DNA from: Sulfurovum sp.
GTDB taxonomy: Bacteria > Campylobacterota > Campylobacteria > Campylobacterales > Sulfurovaceae
DNA: 22,272 nt
Assembly: GCA_016744875.1 (NCBI GenBank)
Contig: JADGDL010000036.1
Location: 1-22,272 of the forward strand
Direction of reading: 5' to 3'
The notes below the pieces were generated by a model that worked only from the letters and a program-made list of their open reading frames with translations, was not told where the DNA came from and ran no database searches. A program made the translations under genes and the position numbers. Position 1 is the stretch's first letter; the number at the start of each line of letters is the position of its first letter. Shown here piece after piece: positions 8,483 to 16,354 of the stretch.

Positions 8483-9672
8483 TGATTATTACATCGCTAC
8501 GAAGTAAGATTAGGGTTGTTTTTTCTGTTACATTTATTTTACTGAGTATACTCTTTATCTCTTCTATCAAATACGACCGTACCATTTTTGAAGAGCATAC
8601 AGAGGTACAGGAGAGAGCAATGTCTCATTATCTCTATTCTTATTATCTCAAGCACGGTAAGATAGATGAATCTTATCTTGAAGCACAAAACATTTCACTG
8701 GTTACAGATAAAGGTACAGTTGTAAAAATAGAACGTTTTTTTAAGGAAAAAGATAAATTCAAACGTTACGCAGTTGATACCTATCGTTTAAAACGTATTA
8801 TTATTATTAACAATGATCAATTCAAACTCATTCTTGAAAATAAAAACAAAGCCAAATTTCCATATAAACGTATCATCGTTTTTTCTATCGTTTTCCTTCT
8901 TATCATACTGCTGTATTTATGGATCATGAAAAGTTTAAGACCCTTAGCAGACCTTAAAGGGAAGATACAAACCTTTTCAGAAGGTAATCTAGACATAGAC
9001 TGTAAAAGTGACAAAGAAGATGAGATAGCAGAAGTCGCAAATGAGTTTGATCATGCGGTAAGTACCATACGTGAACTTCTACATTCCAGACAACTCTTTT
9101 TACGTGCCATAATGCATGAGCTTAAAACACCTATTGCCAAAGGAAGACTGGTCAGTGAAATGCTGGATGATGAGAAAAATAAAACTCGTATGCATAGTAT
9201 ATTTGAAAGGCTTAATTTACTGATAGACGAATTTGCCAAGATCGAAAAGATAACGTCTAAAAACTTCGAACTTAACATTAACCCTTATAAGATGAGTGAT
9301 CTCGTTGAAGGATCTGTCGATATGCTTATGATAGAAAACCCGCAACGTCTTATAACGACAGACATACGACAAGACTACAGTGTAGATGTGGATTTTGAAC
9401 TCTTTACCCTTACGGTTAAAAATCTCATAGATAACGCGATAAAGTACAGTACAGACAAACACATCACAGTGATGATAGACAACAATAAACTACATATCAT
9501 CAATAGAGGTAACGCACTGCAAGAACCGCTGGAAAATTATTTTAAACCTTTTCATACTTCCAAAAAGGGTTTAGGCTTAGGTCTTTATATTGTAAAAAGT
9601 ATTTTGGATATTCATCAAATGAAATTAGAGTACGGTCACAACGGTAAAGAAAATATCTTCACTATTGTGTAG
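8482..9672 (+). CDS. sensor histidine kinase (ArsS-like)
   Basis: A 396-residue membrane kinase that should phosphorylate the regulator encoded upstream. Helices at about 13-30 and 131-149 bracket a periplasmic sensor of about 100 residues. A HAMP linker (about 150-200) follows. The HisKA H-box is RAIMHELKTPIAKGR with phospho-accepting H212. The catalytic domain shows the N-box NLIDNAIKYS (N314, N318) and the G-box GLGLGLYIVKS (363-373). The protein ends a little after the G2 region, as in compact Campylobacterota kinases such as ArsS. The periplasmic region has no recognisable ligand domain. The start overlaps the stop of a 28-codon frame. The stop lies 21 bases from the convergent DAHP synthase gene. 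Confidence 0.92.
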   Translation: MIITSLRSKIRVVFSVTFILLSILFISSIKYDRTIFEEHTEVQERAMSHYLYSYYLKHGKIDESYLEAQNISLVTDKGTVVKIERFFKEKDKFKRYAVDTYRLKRIIIINNDQFKLILENKNKAKFPYKRIIVFSIVFLLIILLYLWIMKSLRPLADLKGKIQTFSEGNLDIDCKSDKEDEIAEVANEFDHAVSTIRELLHSRQLFLRAIMHELKTPIAKGRLVSEMLDDEKNKTRMHSIFERLNLLIDEFAKIEKITSKNFELNINPYKMSDLVEGSVDMLMIENPQRLITTDIRQDYSVDVDFELFTLTVKNLIDNAIKYSTDKHITVMIDNNKLHIINRGNALQEPLENYFKPFHTSKKGLGLGLYIVKSILDIHQMKLEYGHNGKENIFTIV

Positions 9673-9693
9673 GATGTTTGAAACGTTTTATGA

Positions 9694-11040
9694 CTATTCA
9701 GAATCCGTAATGGCATCTGAAAGCATAAATGAAAGTTCTAATGCCTGAGAAGCATTGAGTCTTGGATCACATTGAGTGTGGTAACGACTAGCAAGACCTT
9801 CATCTGTGATCGGAGAAGAAGTACTTCCTGTACATTCAGTTACATCATTCCCTGTCATTTCCATGTGAATACCAGCAGCAATCGTTCCCATCTCTTTATG
9901 AATGGCAAAGAACTGTTCTACTTCTGAAAGGATATTGTCAAAGTTTCTTGTTTTAAAACCTGTTGAAGACTTTTCTATATTTCCATGCATCGGGTCACAA
10001 GACCATACTACATTTCTTCCTTCATCTCTTACACGTTTAAGGAGTTTAGGGAAATACTCTCTTATTTTACTTGCACCCATACGTACTATGAGGTTTAATC
10101 TACCCTCTTCATTGTTTGGATTCAATGCATCTATAAGTTCAATGAGCTCATCTTCTTCCATACTTGGTCCTACTTTACAACCAATAGGATTTGAAATACC
10201 TCTAAAGTATTCGATATGTGCTTCACTTAAATCTCTTGTACGGTCACCAATCCACAACATATGTGCTGAACAGTCATACCACTCATCCGTATCAGTATCT
10301 TCTCTGGTCAATGCTTCTTCATAATTGAGAAGTAGTGCCTCATGGGAAGTATAGAGTGTTGTTTGATGTAGCTGTGGCATCGTATCTGAGTTCAATCCAC
10401 ATGCTGCCATAAACTTCATAGAAGAATCGATCTTTGTGCTAAGTTCATCATAGCGCTTACCTAGAGGATTGTCTTTAATGAAATCAAGGTTCCACTGGTG
10501 TACTTTGTTTAGATCTGCTAAACCACCTCTGGCAAATGCCCGCACAAGATTCATTGTAGAAGCTGACTGATTATACGCTTTGAGCATATTTTTAGGGTTA
10601 GGTATTCTTGCTTCTTCGGTAAACTCAATGCCATTGATGATATCACCACGGTAAGATGGTAGTTTTACGCCGTCTATTTCTTCAAAATCTGATGATCTTG
10701 GTTTTGCAAACTGCCCAGCGATACGTCCTACCTTAACAATAGGTTTACCTGTTGTATACATAAGAACCATATTCATTTGAAGCATTAGCTTAAAAAGATT
10801 TTTAATATTCTTTGCATTAAAATCAGCGAAACTCTCTGCACAATCTCCACCCTGAAGTAAAAATGCTTCACCTCTACCAGCTGCCGCCAATTTCTCTTTT
10901 AGTACTCTGGCCTCACCTGCAAAAATAAGTGGTGGATATGTACTCAACTCACTCTCTATTTTTTCAAGAAGTTCTTTATCTTGGTATGTTGGTTGCTGCT
11001 TTATGGGAAATGCTCTCCAGCTACTTGGTGTCCAACTCAT
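9694..11040 (-). CDS. class II 3-deoxy-7-phosphoheptulonate (DAHP) synthase
   Basis: Condenses phosphoenolpyruvate and erythrose 4-phosphate, the entry to the shikimate pathway that feeds aroE and trpE on the other strand. The 448-residue protein is plainly the type II (plant-like) form, not the AroFGH form. It starts SWTPSSWRAFPIKQQP and contains LLQGGDCAESF (metal ligand C67), KVGRIAGQFAKPR, MLWIGDRTRDL, GCKVGPSMEEDEL, VVWSCDPMHGNI, GIHMEMTGNDVTEC and TQCDPRLNASQALELSF, which supply the remaining metal and substrate ligands. TCCTT at 11047-11051 (AAGGA on the coding strand) supports the start. Names in use for such genes include aroG (Mycobacterium) and dhs1, so no symbol is assigned. Confidence 0.96.
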   Translation of the reverse strand: MSWTPSSWRAFPIKQQPTYQDKELLEKIESELSTYPPLIFAGEARVLKEKLAAAGRGEAFLLQGGDCAESFADFNAKNIKNLFKLMLQMNMVLMYTTGKPIVKVGRIAGQFAKPRSSDFEEIDGVKLPSYRGDIINGIEFTEEARIPNPKNMLKAYNQSASTMNLVRAFARGGLADLNKVHQWNLDFIKDNPLGKRYDELSTKIDSSMKFMAACGLNSDTMPQLHQTTLYTSHEALLLNYEEALTREDTDTDEWYDCSAHMLWIGDRTRDLSEAHIEYFRGISNPIGCKVGPSMEEDELIELIDALNPNNEEGRLNLIVRMGASKIREYFPKLLKRVRDEGRNVVWSCDPMHGNIEKSSTGFKTRNFDNILSEVEQFFAIHKEMGTIAAGIHMEMTGNDVTECTGSTSSPITDEGLASRYHTQCDPRLNASQALELSFMLSDAITDSE

Positions 11041-11058
11041 TGTCTATCCTTAGTTATC

Positions 11059-11080
11059 GGGTCTATCGTTTAAATAGCCC
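11059..11080 (-). promoter_or_regulatory. hairpin in the DAHP synthase leader
   Basis: GGG-T-CTAT (11059-11066) pairs with ATAGCCC (11074-11080) around a 7-base loop, with one bulged base. It lies 19 bases before the start codon, just upstream of the Shine-Dalgarno, so it would be in the 5' leader. It has no T-run on its 3' side on the coding strand, so it is not a terminator. A regulatory role is speculative. Confidence 0.25.
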
Positions 11081-11158
11081 AAAAAAATTAATGACATGAT
11101 TATAGCTTAAAAAGCATGAAAATAATAGCAAGAAAATCTCTTTACCTTAAATAGTTTA

Positions 11159-11180
11159 AAATTTGTTATAAATTTGTTAT
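11159..11180. repeat. perfect tandem 11-base A+T repeat (AAATTTGTTAT x2)
   Basis: Two back-to-back copies of AAATTTGTTAT occupy 11159-11169 and 11170-11180 inside a very A+T-rich stretch. They sit beside the cluster of DnaA-box-like words. The 11-base period is about one helical turn, as in curved or easily melted DNA. Confidence 0.6.
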
Positions 11181-11202
11181 AAAATAGAAAAAAAAGCATC
11201 TT

Positions 11203-11323
11203 TTCACATAGTGAATAAGTTGTGAATAACTCATATTAAAAAATGAAACCCGTATTTTAGGGCTTCAAAAAAAATGTTACCTTTTCACCTTATTCACATA
11301 TGTGAAATAAGAGTGAATAACTC
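11203..11323. repeat. two copies of a ~30-base unit with DnaA-box-like sites
   Basis: Unit A (11203-11232) and unit B (11293-11323) both run TTCACATA-GTGAA-like inverted pair, then TAAG, then GTGAATAACTC. They contain exact TGTGAATAA (11221-11229), exact TTATTCACA (11290-11298) and two one-mismatch forms AGTGAATAA (11210-11218, 11312-11320). Unit B also carries a perfect palindrome TTCACATATGTGAA (11293-11306). These words resemble the DnaA box form described for Helicobacter. The same sequence could instead be a dimeric regulator's operator. With the tandem repeat and the terminator, this accounts for most of the 305-base gene-free gap 11041-11345. Confidence 0.5.
11236..11266 (-). terminator. 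rho-independent terminator after cmoA
   Basis: Read on the - strand, GAAGCCC (11266-11260) pairs with GGGTTTC (11251-11245), including one G-U pair, around an 8-base loop and is followed directly by ATTTTTTAA. The stem begins 80 bases past the cmoA stop codon and points the right way to end that transcript before the DAHP synthase promoter. Confidence 0.65.
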
Positions 11324-11345
11324 GTTTGAATAATTAAAATAAGTA

Positions 11346-12083
11346 TTACTTTTTAACTATAAAAGTAACAAAATTTGCCCATTGAAATACGGTAGAAATA
11401 TTTTGAAAGCCTGCATCTTTACACATCTGTATATTTTCTTTGATAGTAAAAGGGATCAGTACATTTTCCAAGGCTTCACGCTTCTGTGCTATCTCGTATT
11501 CGCTGTACCCTTGCTCTTTTTTATACGCATAGTAAATATCTATAAGTTCTTTATCAAGCTTTTTATCCTCAAAAACTACTTTCTCAGAAAAAATAAAAAT
11601 CCCGTCATCGTTTAACCCTTCGTAAAGCTTCTTCACAAGCTCTACTCTCTGCATAGGGCGGATAAACTGTAAAGTATAGTTTGCGACAATAATATCTTCT
11701 TGGTCATACTTATAGGTTAACATGTCTGCCAATTCTAATTCTATATTGGCACCAAACGCTTGACATTTTTGTTCTGCCCTGTCTAACATCGCTTGAGAGT
11801 TATCTAAACCTTTAAGCTTCATCTGAACATCCATCTTGCTGTGAAGATCTAATAAAAACTTCGCTGTTGAAGAGCCAAGGTCAAGTACTTTTTTACTCTC
11901 TTCCTGTTCAGAGAGTATCAAAGAGATGACCAGCTTTCGCACATCATCATAAAAAGGAACTGAGCGACTTAACATATCATCAAATACAGAGGCTACAGCT
12001 TCATCAAATTCAAATTTCTTTTCTATCTTTTTCGCGAAAACCTTATCTTCTTTCACCACTGACCTTCTATCAAATATTTTCAT
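11346..12083 (-). CDS. cmoA: carboxy-S-adenosyl-L-methionine synthase
   Basis: CmoA makes carboxy-SAM from SAM and prephenate, the donor CmoB uses to form cmo5U at the wobble position of tRNAs. The ATG at 12083 gives 245 residues starting MKIFDRRSVV, close to the family's usual length; a longer frame back to a TTG at 12140 adds 19 residues not expected in the family. Diagnostic segments are FDEAVASVFDDMLSRSVPFY, VLDLGSSTAKFL (SAM-binding loop), KGLDNSQAMLDRAEQ, VANYTLQFIRPMQR, GIFIFSEKVVFED, GYSEYEIAQKREALENVL and a C-terminal WANFVTF. The prephenate requirement links it to the shikimate pathway genes nearby. There is no strong Shine-Dalgarno. No cmoB is in view. Confidence 0.9.
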   Translation of the reverse strand: MKIFDRRSVVKEDKVFAKKIEKKFEFDEAVASVFDDMLSRSVPFYDDVRKLVISLILSEQEESKKVLDLGSSTAKFLLDLHSKMDVQMKLKGLDNSQAMLDRAEQKCQAFGANIELELADMLTYKYDQEDIIVANYTLQFIRPMQRVELVKKLYEGLNDDGIFIFSEKVVFEDKKLDKELIDIYYAYKKEQGYSEYEIAQKREALENVLIPFTIKENIQMCKDAGFQNISTVFQWANFVTFIVKK

Positions 12084-12144
12084 TATTATAACGGAATTCT
12101 TTAACAGTGTTGAATGGTTTTGGATAACTGACAACCTCAACCAA

Positions 12145-12156
12145 ATGATCGATCAT
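12145..12156. repeat. perfect 12-base palindrome upstream of cmoA
   Basis: ATGATCGATCAT is its own reverse complement and lies in the 103-base gap between the hydrolase stop and the cmoA start. It could be an operator for cmoA. One such palindrome could also arise by chance. Confidence 0.3.
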
Positions 12157-12186
12157 GCATCCATAAACCCGTATCACCAAAGTACT

Positions 12187-12957
12187 TTATCCCTCTCCTA
12201 TAAAATCCTGCATCACTTTATAATAAGTTGCATCTGAAGAAATATCATTATGTCCTCTATTTTTAATAGTCATCACTTCCAACTGACCCGGATCAAATGC
12301 ATCTATGAGTTTCTGGGTACGTTCTCTTACGATAACTCTGTCATGTTCAGCGATGACGATGAATGTTTTTGCCTTTATCAACTTAATTCTACTGGCTGAA
12401 TCATACGTGTCTTCGATCAAAAAAGATACTGGATAAGCCGGGTACATACTGCTTGCTACATTCACTATACTGTCAAATGGTGTGATGAGTGCCAACTTTG
12501 ATACTTCTCTATGTGCAGCGACATACGTTGCTATACCAGAGCCTAAACTACGACCACCTATAGAAATACGGTCATGCTCTGACTTTATAGTATCATACAG
12601 CTTTAATGCATCACTATAAAGCCCTTTTTCGGTAGGTTCACCTGAACTGTCACCATATCCTCTATAATCCATCAAATAGACCGTAAATGTAGGAAACTGT
12701 TGTGCTATATAGTCAGAACTTCTTGCCATAGATTCGGCATTACCTCCAAAATAAAGTATGGCATTTTTATGTCCTTTATTGAGAACTATCACTTTGATAG
12801 ATTCACCTTCATTTAGAAGTGTCATGGTCGCATAGGGTGTTTCCAGCTTAGGTGTTGGGAAATAGAGCATATCTCTTTGGTTGAGATACAGGAACAACCC
12901 CATACCTATATATCCAAGAAGAAGAAATATACTGATTCTTCTTATGATCTTTTTCAT
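12187..12957 (-). CDS. membrane-anchored alpha/beta hydrolase (ABHD13/Bem46-like)
   Basis: A 256-residue serine hydrolase of unknown substrate. An N-terminal hydrophobic helix (about 8-25) after MKKIIRR should anchor it in the inner membrane. The fold markers are YFGGNAES (oxyanion region, about 69-76), DYRGYGDSSG (97-106), the nucleophile elbow GGRSLGSG with S137, the acid D206 in IAEHDRVI and the histidine H236 in NRGHND. This pattern matches the Bem46/ABHD13 group of peptidase-S9-like hydrolases. The start is backed by TCCTTT at 12968-12973 (AAAGGA on the coding strand). It may share a transcript with cmoA (103-base gap), though a separate cmoA promoter is possible. Confidence 0.87.
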   Translation of the reverse strand: MKKIIRRISIFLLLGYIGMGLFLYLNQRDMLYFPTPKLETPYATMTLLNEGESIKVIVLNKGHKNAILYFGGNAESMARSSDYIAQQFPTFTVYLMDYRGYGDSSGEPTEKGLYSDALKLYDTIKSEHDRISIGGRSLGSGIATYVAAHREVSKLALITPFDSIVNVASSMYPAYPVSFLIEDTYDSASRIKLIKAKTFIVIAEHDRVIVRERTQKLIDAFDPGQLEVMTIKNRGHNDISSDATYYKVMQDFIGEG

Positions 12958-12978
12958 ACCAATTGGTCCTTTACACGC

Positions 12979-13050
12979 ATTATATTATAATTCGATTATA
13001 TCATAAGGGTTTCTAAACTTCTTAACTACTAATATCAAATAAGATATAAT
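12979..13050. promoter_or_regulatory. divergent promoter region, hydrolase / hydrogenase protease
   Basis: The 119-base divergent gap has TATAAT on the + strand at 13045-13050, 27 bases before the protease start. On the - strand TATAAT occurs at 12995-13000, with overlapping ATTATA repeats at 12979-12989, serving the hydrolase. A palindrome ACCAATTGGT (12958-12967) abuts the hydrolase start codon. Confidence 0.45.
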
Positions 13051-13076
13051 AGATCATCAAAAGGGAATGGATAAAT

Positions 13077-13613
13077 ATGGTAATACTCGGCATAGGAAAT
13101 GTGCTTCAAAAAGATGATGGAATAGGTGTGTATGCTGCCACATATTTAAATGACAACTATACCTTCTCCTCTCATGTGACTGTTGTAAACGGTGGCGTGG
13201 AGGGGATTAAACTTCTCAATATTTTTATGGAAAATGATACAGTATTGATCTTAGATACGATTGGACTGGAAGATACACCCGGGAGTCTTTATGTTATCCC
13301 TACACATGAACTTGGTGGTTATGGACTAAATAGCGGTGGTGCACATGAAATAGGTGTAATACAATGTCTGGATATGCTCGAACTTCAAGGGAAAGCATTA
13401 CCTGAAGCTTTTGTTATGGGTATCGTACCTGCAGAAGTGACATTTGATTTTGCATTAAGTCAAGAACTCATGGATGCGTTTGAAGATTATATCAAGGTCA
13501 TATTACATAAATTAAAGAGTTATGATATTACTGCAGAAAAAAAAGAACATCCTGTTTCACTTGAAACGATTATCAGAAGGGCCAAAGATCCTTCTGGAGT
13601 ATTAATAGATTAA
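13077..13613 (+). CDS. hydrogenase maturation endopeptidase (HyaD/HycI family)
   Basis: This protease removes the C-terminal tail of the NiFe-hydrogenase large subunit after Ni insertion, the last maturation step. The 178-residue protein begins MVILGIGNVLQKDDGIG, the family signature. Three Ni-sensing positions can be placed: D14 (Glu in HybD, Asp in many relatives), D60 in LILDTIG and H90 in GGAHEIG. The C-terminal 30 residues are an extra polar tail. An AAGGGA (13061-13066) precedes the ATG. It lies on the opposite strand from the hyp operon and its stop overlaps the last gene of that operon by 4 bases tail to tail. The hydrogenase it serves is not in the window. Confidence 0.9.
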   Translation: MVILGIGNVLQKDDGIGVYAATYLNDNYTFSSHVTVVNGGVEGIKLLNIFMENDTVLILDTIGLEDTPGSLYVIPTHELGGYGLNSGGAHEIGVIQCLDMLELQGKALPEAFVMGIVPAEVTFDFALSQELMDAFEDYIKVILHKLKSYDITAEKKEHPVSLETIIRRAKDPSGVLID

Positions 13614-14359
13614 ATTTTAACTACACTTGTTTCCCAGCCATCATACTGAGCTTCATGTGCTTCAGCTATATCAATAAGCATGAGGGTAATAGCATCAATA
13701 TCATGGTAAAAAGGTTTGTCTAAACGGTAGAACTCTATGCCGGGGATATCATCTTCATTGATTATTTCATCTTTAACTTTAAAGCCTTTATCTACTAATG
13801 CCAGGATAAGAGCTTCTTTGTTCTTTTCATTTTGGAAAAAAAGTTTATGTTCTATGGCACGTGCCAAATGTAGGCCATCACCCTGTTTTTTAAGGTCATC
13901 ACATACTTTATGATTTTGAATAAGTTGCCACTCTTTAGCGCTAGGGTAAAGTAGTTTTTTATAGTAATTCCACTCACCATCTTCACTATGTCCATGTGTG
14001 GCTTCATACGATTGATGCTCATTCAAAGCAAACTCAATAAAATCAGGCCAGTTGTAGGTAAATTGAACATAATACAAGAAAGTGACATACCCGTCAGAGA
14101 TCACACGCCCCACATACTTTCCTATACGAAACTTTATGAGTGATGCTTCTAATTTATCTTCCATAAATAATATTTCAGGTTCTTCGCTTTCACTAAGTAA
14201 ACCACGTTCATTTGGCTCTTTGAGTTTCGCTTTTACAAATGCCACTATGGGATAAGTATACTGTAACTCATCTACTTCCATAGAGATCCCTGCATTAAAT
14301 TGAATAGAGGCAGGTTTACCCTCTAAATTTTTCATATATAATTCCCAATACTCTTGCAT
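13610..14359 (-). CDS. DUF695 / RraB-like two-domain protein at the end of the hyp operon
   Basis: A 249-residue soluble protein. The N-terminal part (about 1-135, WELYMKNLEGKPASIQFNAG to YYVQFTYNWPDF) resembles DUF695. The C-terminal part (about 150-245, LKKQGDGLHLARAIEHKLFF, then VDKGFKV) resembles RraB, the regulator of RNase E activity. Both assignments come from recognising motif patterns, not from a search. It follows hypA by 10 bases with a strong GGAG Shine-Dalgarno, so it is probably expressed with the maturation genes. Its 3' end overlaps the convergent protease gene by 4 bases. Any role in hydrogenase biogenesis is unproven; a general house-keeping passenger is possible. Confidence 0.7.
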   Translation of the reverse strand: MQEYWELYMKNLEGKPASIQFNAGISMEVDELQYTYPIVAFVKAKLKEPNERGLLSESEEPEILFMEDKLEASLIKFRIGKYVGRVISDGYVTFLYYVQFTYNWPDFIEFALNEHQSYEATHGHSEDGEWNYYKKLLYPSAKEWQLIQNHKVCDDLKKQGDGLHLARAIEHKLFFQNEKNKEALILALVDKGFKVKDEIINEDDIPGIEFYRLDKPFYHDIDAITLMLIDIAEAHEAQYDGWETSVVKI

Positions 14360-14369
14360 CTTCTCTCCT

Positions 14370-14711
14370 TTAATTCATCTCTAGACTCATGAGGTACATA
14401 TCTTCCCCATCAAGCACTTTTACTTTAAGGCTTTCACACTTTTCACAAATGTAACGTACTTCATCTATCTCAAAAACATGACCACACTCTTTACATTCAA
14501 GTTTTAGCTTCTGAGGGTTGATGACAAACTCCGCCTCTGCACACATAGTTCCTTCTTTAAAAGTATCAAATGCTGTCTGTAATAAATGAGTCTCAATACC
14601 GGACATCACACCTATTTTAGTAATGATCTTAGTCACTACTGTAGCCTCATTTTCTACTGCTAACTCTTCACACTGATTTAACAGGGCTTGTACAACGCTA
14701 TATTCATGCAT
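14370..14711 (-). CDS. hypA: hydrogenase nickel-insertion metallochaperone HypA
   Basis: HypA takes Ni from HypB and delivers it to the hydrogenase large subunit. The 113-residue form starting MHEYSVVQ at 14711 is the family standard; the MHE amino terminus, with H2, is the Ni site. Zinc cysteines are C73, C76, C89 and C92 in two CXXC pairs (CKEC, CEKC). A longer upstream in-frame Met would add 27 unrelated residues overlapping hypX and is rejected. The true start overlaps the hypX stop by 8 bases, so translation is coupled. In Helicobacter relatives HypA also serves urease, but no urease genes are visible here. Confidence 0.96.
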   Translation of the reverse strand: MHEYSVVQALLNQCEELAVENEATVVTKIITKIGVMSGIETHLLQTAFDTFKEGTMCAEAEFVINPQKLKLECKECGHVFEIDEVRYICEKCESLKVKVLDGEDMYLMSLEMN

Positions 14712-16347
14712 AGGCTTTTTCCTTTGGTAATTTGAATCTTTTGGGTGTCTCACAAGGACATTTTTTATAGACAAAATCTTCTCGAAGTGCATGGAAAATA
14801 CTGTCTTCTTTCCAGAACTCAGGGTACATCACTTCAAGTTCTTTTTCTTTAAGGGCTTCTATCATGGGTCCATTTTCTTCCAGATACTCTTGTTTAGACC
14901 AAAGGAAATCATCATCATAAAGTGTTTTTGAAAATTGATGTAAATCTTCATAGTAGTTTTCATGCGCATAAACTTCATCTACCATCCCTAATTTTTTTGC
15001 TTTTGTAGTAGATAACGGCATACACGATTCCAATAACGCTTCTGAGACTACCTTGCCTACCCGTTTAGGTAAACTATAAGTATGGTACTCACTTCCACTC
15101 AATCCAAGTGTTTTATAGTGGGGATTTAGAACAATGCCTTCTTTGGCAACCACATAGTCGCAAGCCAAGCCCATAAACACACCACCCGCGCCGGCATTAC
15201 GTCCAAAAGAAGCCACAGTGACTATCTCATCTGCATATATGATGGAACGCACAAGGTCATTCATGGCATTAATGTTACTCCATCCGTCTTCACCCTGCTT
15301 TTGACTGTCTTCCAAAATGTTCAGATGTATGCCATTGGAAAAGAAATCCATGCCACCTACCAGTACCAACACTTCACACTCTGTTTTCAAATATTCCACA
15401 GCATACTTGAGTCTGATACACTGTTCGGCACTCATGGCACCATTATGAAAGTTAAAACAGAGGTAAGCTATAGAATCTCTTTTCTCAACACTTATCTCAT
15501 AAAAAGTGTTGTAACTTTTATCAAAAATAAGGGGTAATCGTTCTTCTTTAATACCTTCAAGTTTATCTTTAAGTACATAGGTAGCAGGTAGTTTAAAACC
15601 GCCTACTTTTTTAATATGCGTTACCCATACGGCACCATCACACGTACCTAAACAGATAGCACCATCACGCTTGGCCAATATCTCTTTGGGTGCACCTCTA
15701 AATGTATCTTCTTTATGTGCACCATAAAGGTAACAGGGCACACCTAAAAGTTCATCCCGTACACCAGGTAGACTGTCTGACAGGTGTATCTTCTCTATGA
15801 TCTTGTCTGTACCGTCTCTAGACCAGTCTATAGCCCTCTTCTCTTGTGAAAACTGAGCATGTATGGGGTTGAGAAGTTGTGGGGTTATTTGATGCTGCTT
15901 TAGGTTTGTAAAGAACTGTTCCAGTGCCTGTAAGGAAGCTTGTACTATCTCTTGGCGATAGAGTGAAGCCTTATAGGTATCTCGCACTTTAAAGTCTTGT
16001 TGTGCATAAATGTCACCACCATCATAAAGCGCATTCGCCCGAAGGATAACCAGCCCCCATGTTTTAGTATGACTCTGAAGCGCATATTCCAAAGCATTGG
16101 GTCCTCTGTCTCCTATAGGTCCAGGATGAAAAATATAGGTAGGATAATTATCATAAATACTTTTAGGAAGATACTGCTTTAAAAATGGACATAAGATAAG
16201 CTCTGGTGAAACATTTTCGATCTCTTCTAGCATCTGTGCTTCAGAGATAGCATAGGAAACTGCAACCTGATGACCTCGATCCTCAAGCCAGGTATACACA
16301 GCTTGAGTTTGGGAATTAAAAGCAGTACAAAGCAGAAGTATTTTCAT
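14704..16347 (-). CDS. hypX: HypX/HoxX, formyltransferase-crotonase fusion for hydrogenase CO ligand
   Basis: HypX is thought to make the CO ligand of the NiFe site from a formyl donor under oxic conditions. The ATG at 16347 gives 547 residues beginning MKILLLC, the first strand of the formyltransferase fold; a longer GTG-initiated frame would overlap hypE by 26 bases. The N-terminal half has HPGPIGDRGPNALEYA (H74), the HypX signature, and YDGGDIYAQ. The C-terminal half (about 280-500) is an enoyl-CoA hydratase-like domain: LVGGMDFFSNGIHLN and SFGRNAGAGGVFMGLACDYV form the oxyanion/CoA pocket. It lies 7 bases after hypE. Its presence suggests hydrogenase maturation while oxygen is present. 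Confidence 0.9.
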   Translation of the reverse strand: MKILLLCTAFNSQTQAVYTWLEDRGHQVAVSYAISEAQMLEEIENVSPELILCPFLKQYLPKSIYDNYPTYIFHPGPIGDRGPNALEYALQSHTKTWGLVILRANALYDGGDIYAQQDFKVRDTYKASLYRQEIVQASLQALEQFFTNLKQHQITPQLLNPIHAQFSQEKRAIDWSRDGTDKIIEKIHLSDSLPGVRDELLGVPCYLYGAHKEDTFRGAPKEILAKRDGAICLGTCDGAVWVTHIKKVGGFKLPATYVLKDKLEGIKEERLPLIFDKSYNTFYEISVEKRDSIAYLCFNFHNGAMSAEQCIRLKYAVEYLKTECEVLVLVGGMDFFSNGIHLNILEDSQKQGEDGWSNINAMNDLVRSIIYADEIVTVASFGRNAGAGGVFMGLACDYVVAKEGIVLNPHYKTLGLSGSEYHTYSLPKRVGKVVSEALLESCMPLSTTKAKKLGMVDEVYAHENYYEDLHQFSKTLYDDDFLWSKQEYLEENGPMIEALKEKELEVMYPEFWKEDSIFHALREDFVYKKCPCETPKRFKLPKEKAYA

Positions 16348-16354
16348 AAGATGA

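Noticed and set aside
9902..10324. 140-codon + strand open frame inside the DAHP synthase gene
   Set aside because: It is antisense to a clearly conserved enzyme, with composition that mirrors it and no recognisable motif. It is a shadow frame.
12084..12140. TTG start at 12140 for cmoA
   Set aside because: It adds 19 residues not expected in CmoA. The ATG at 12083 gives normal length.
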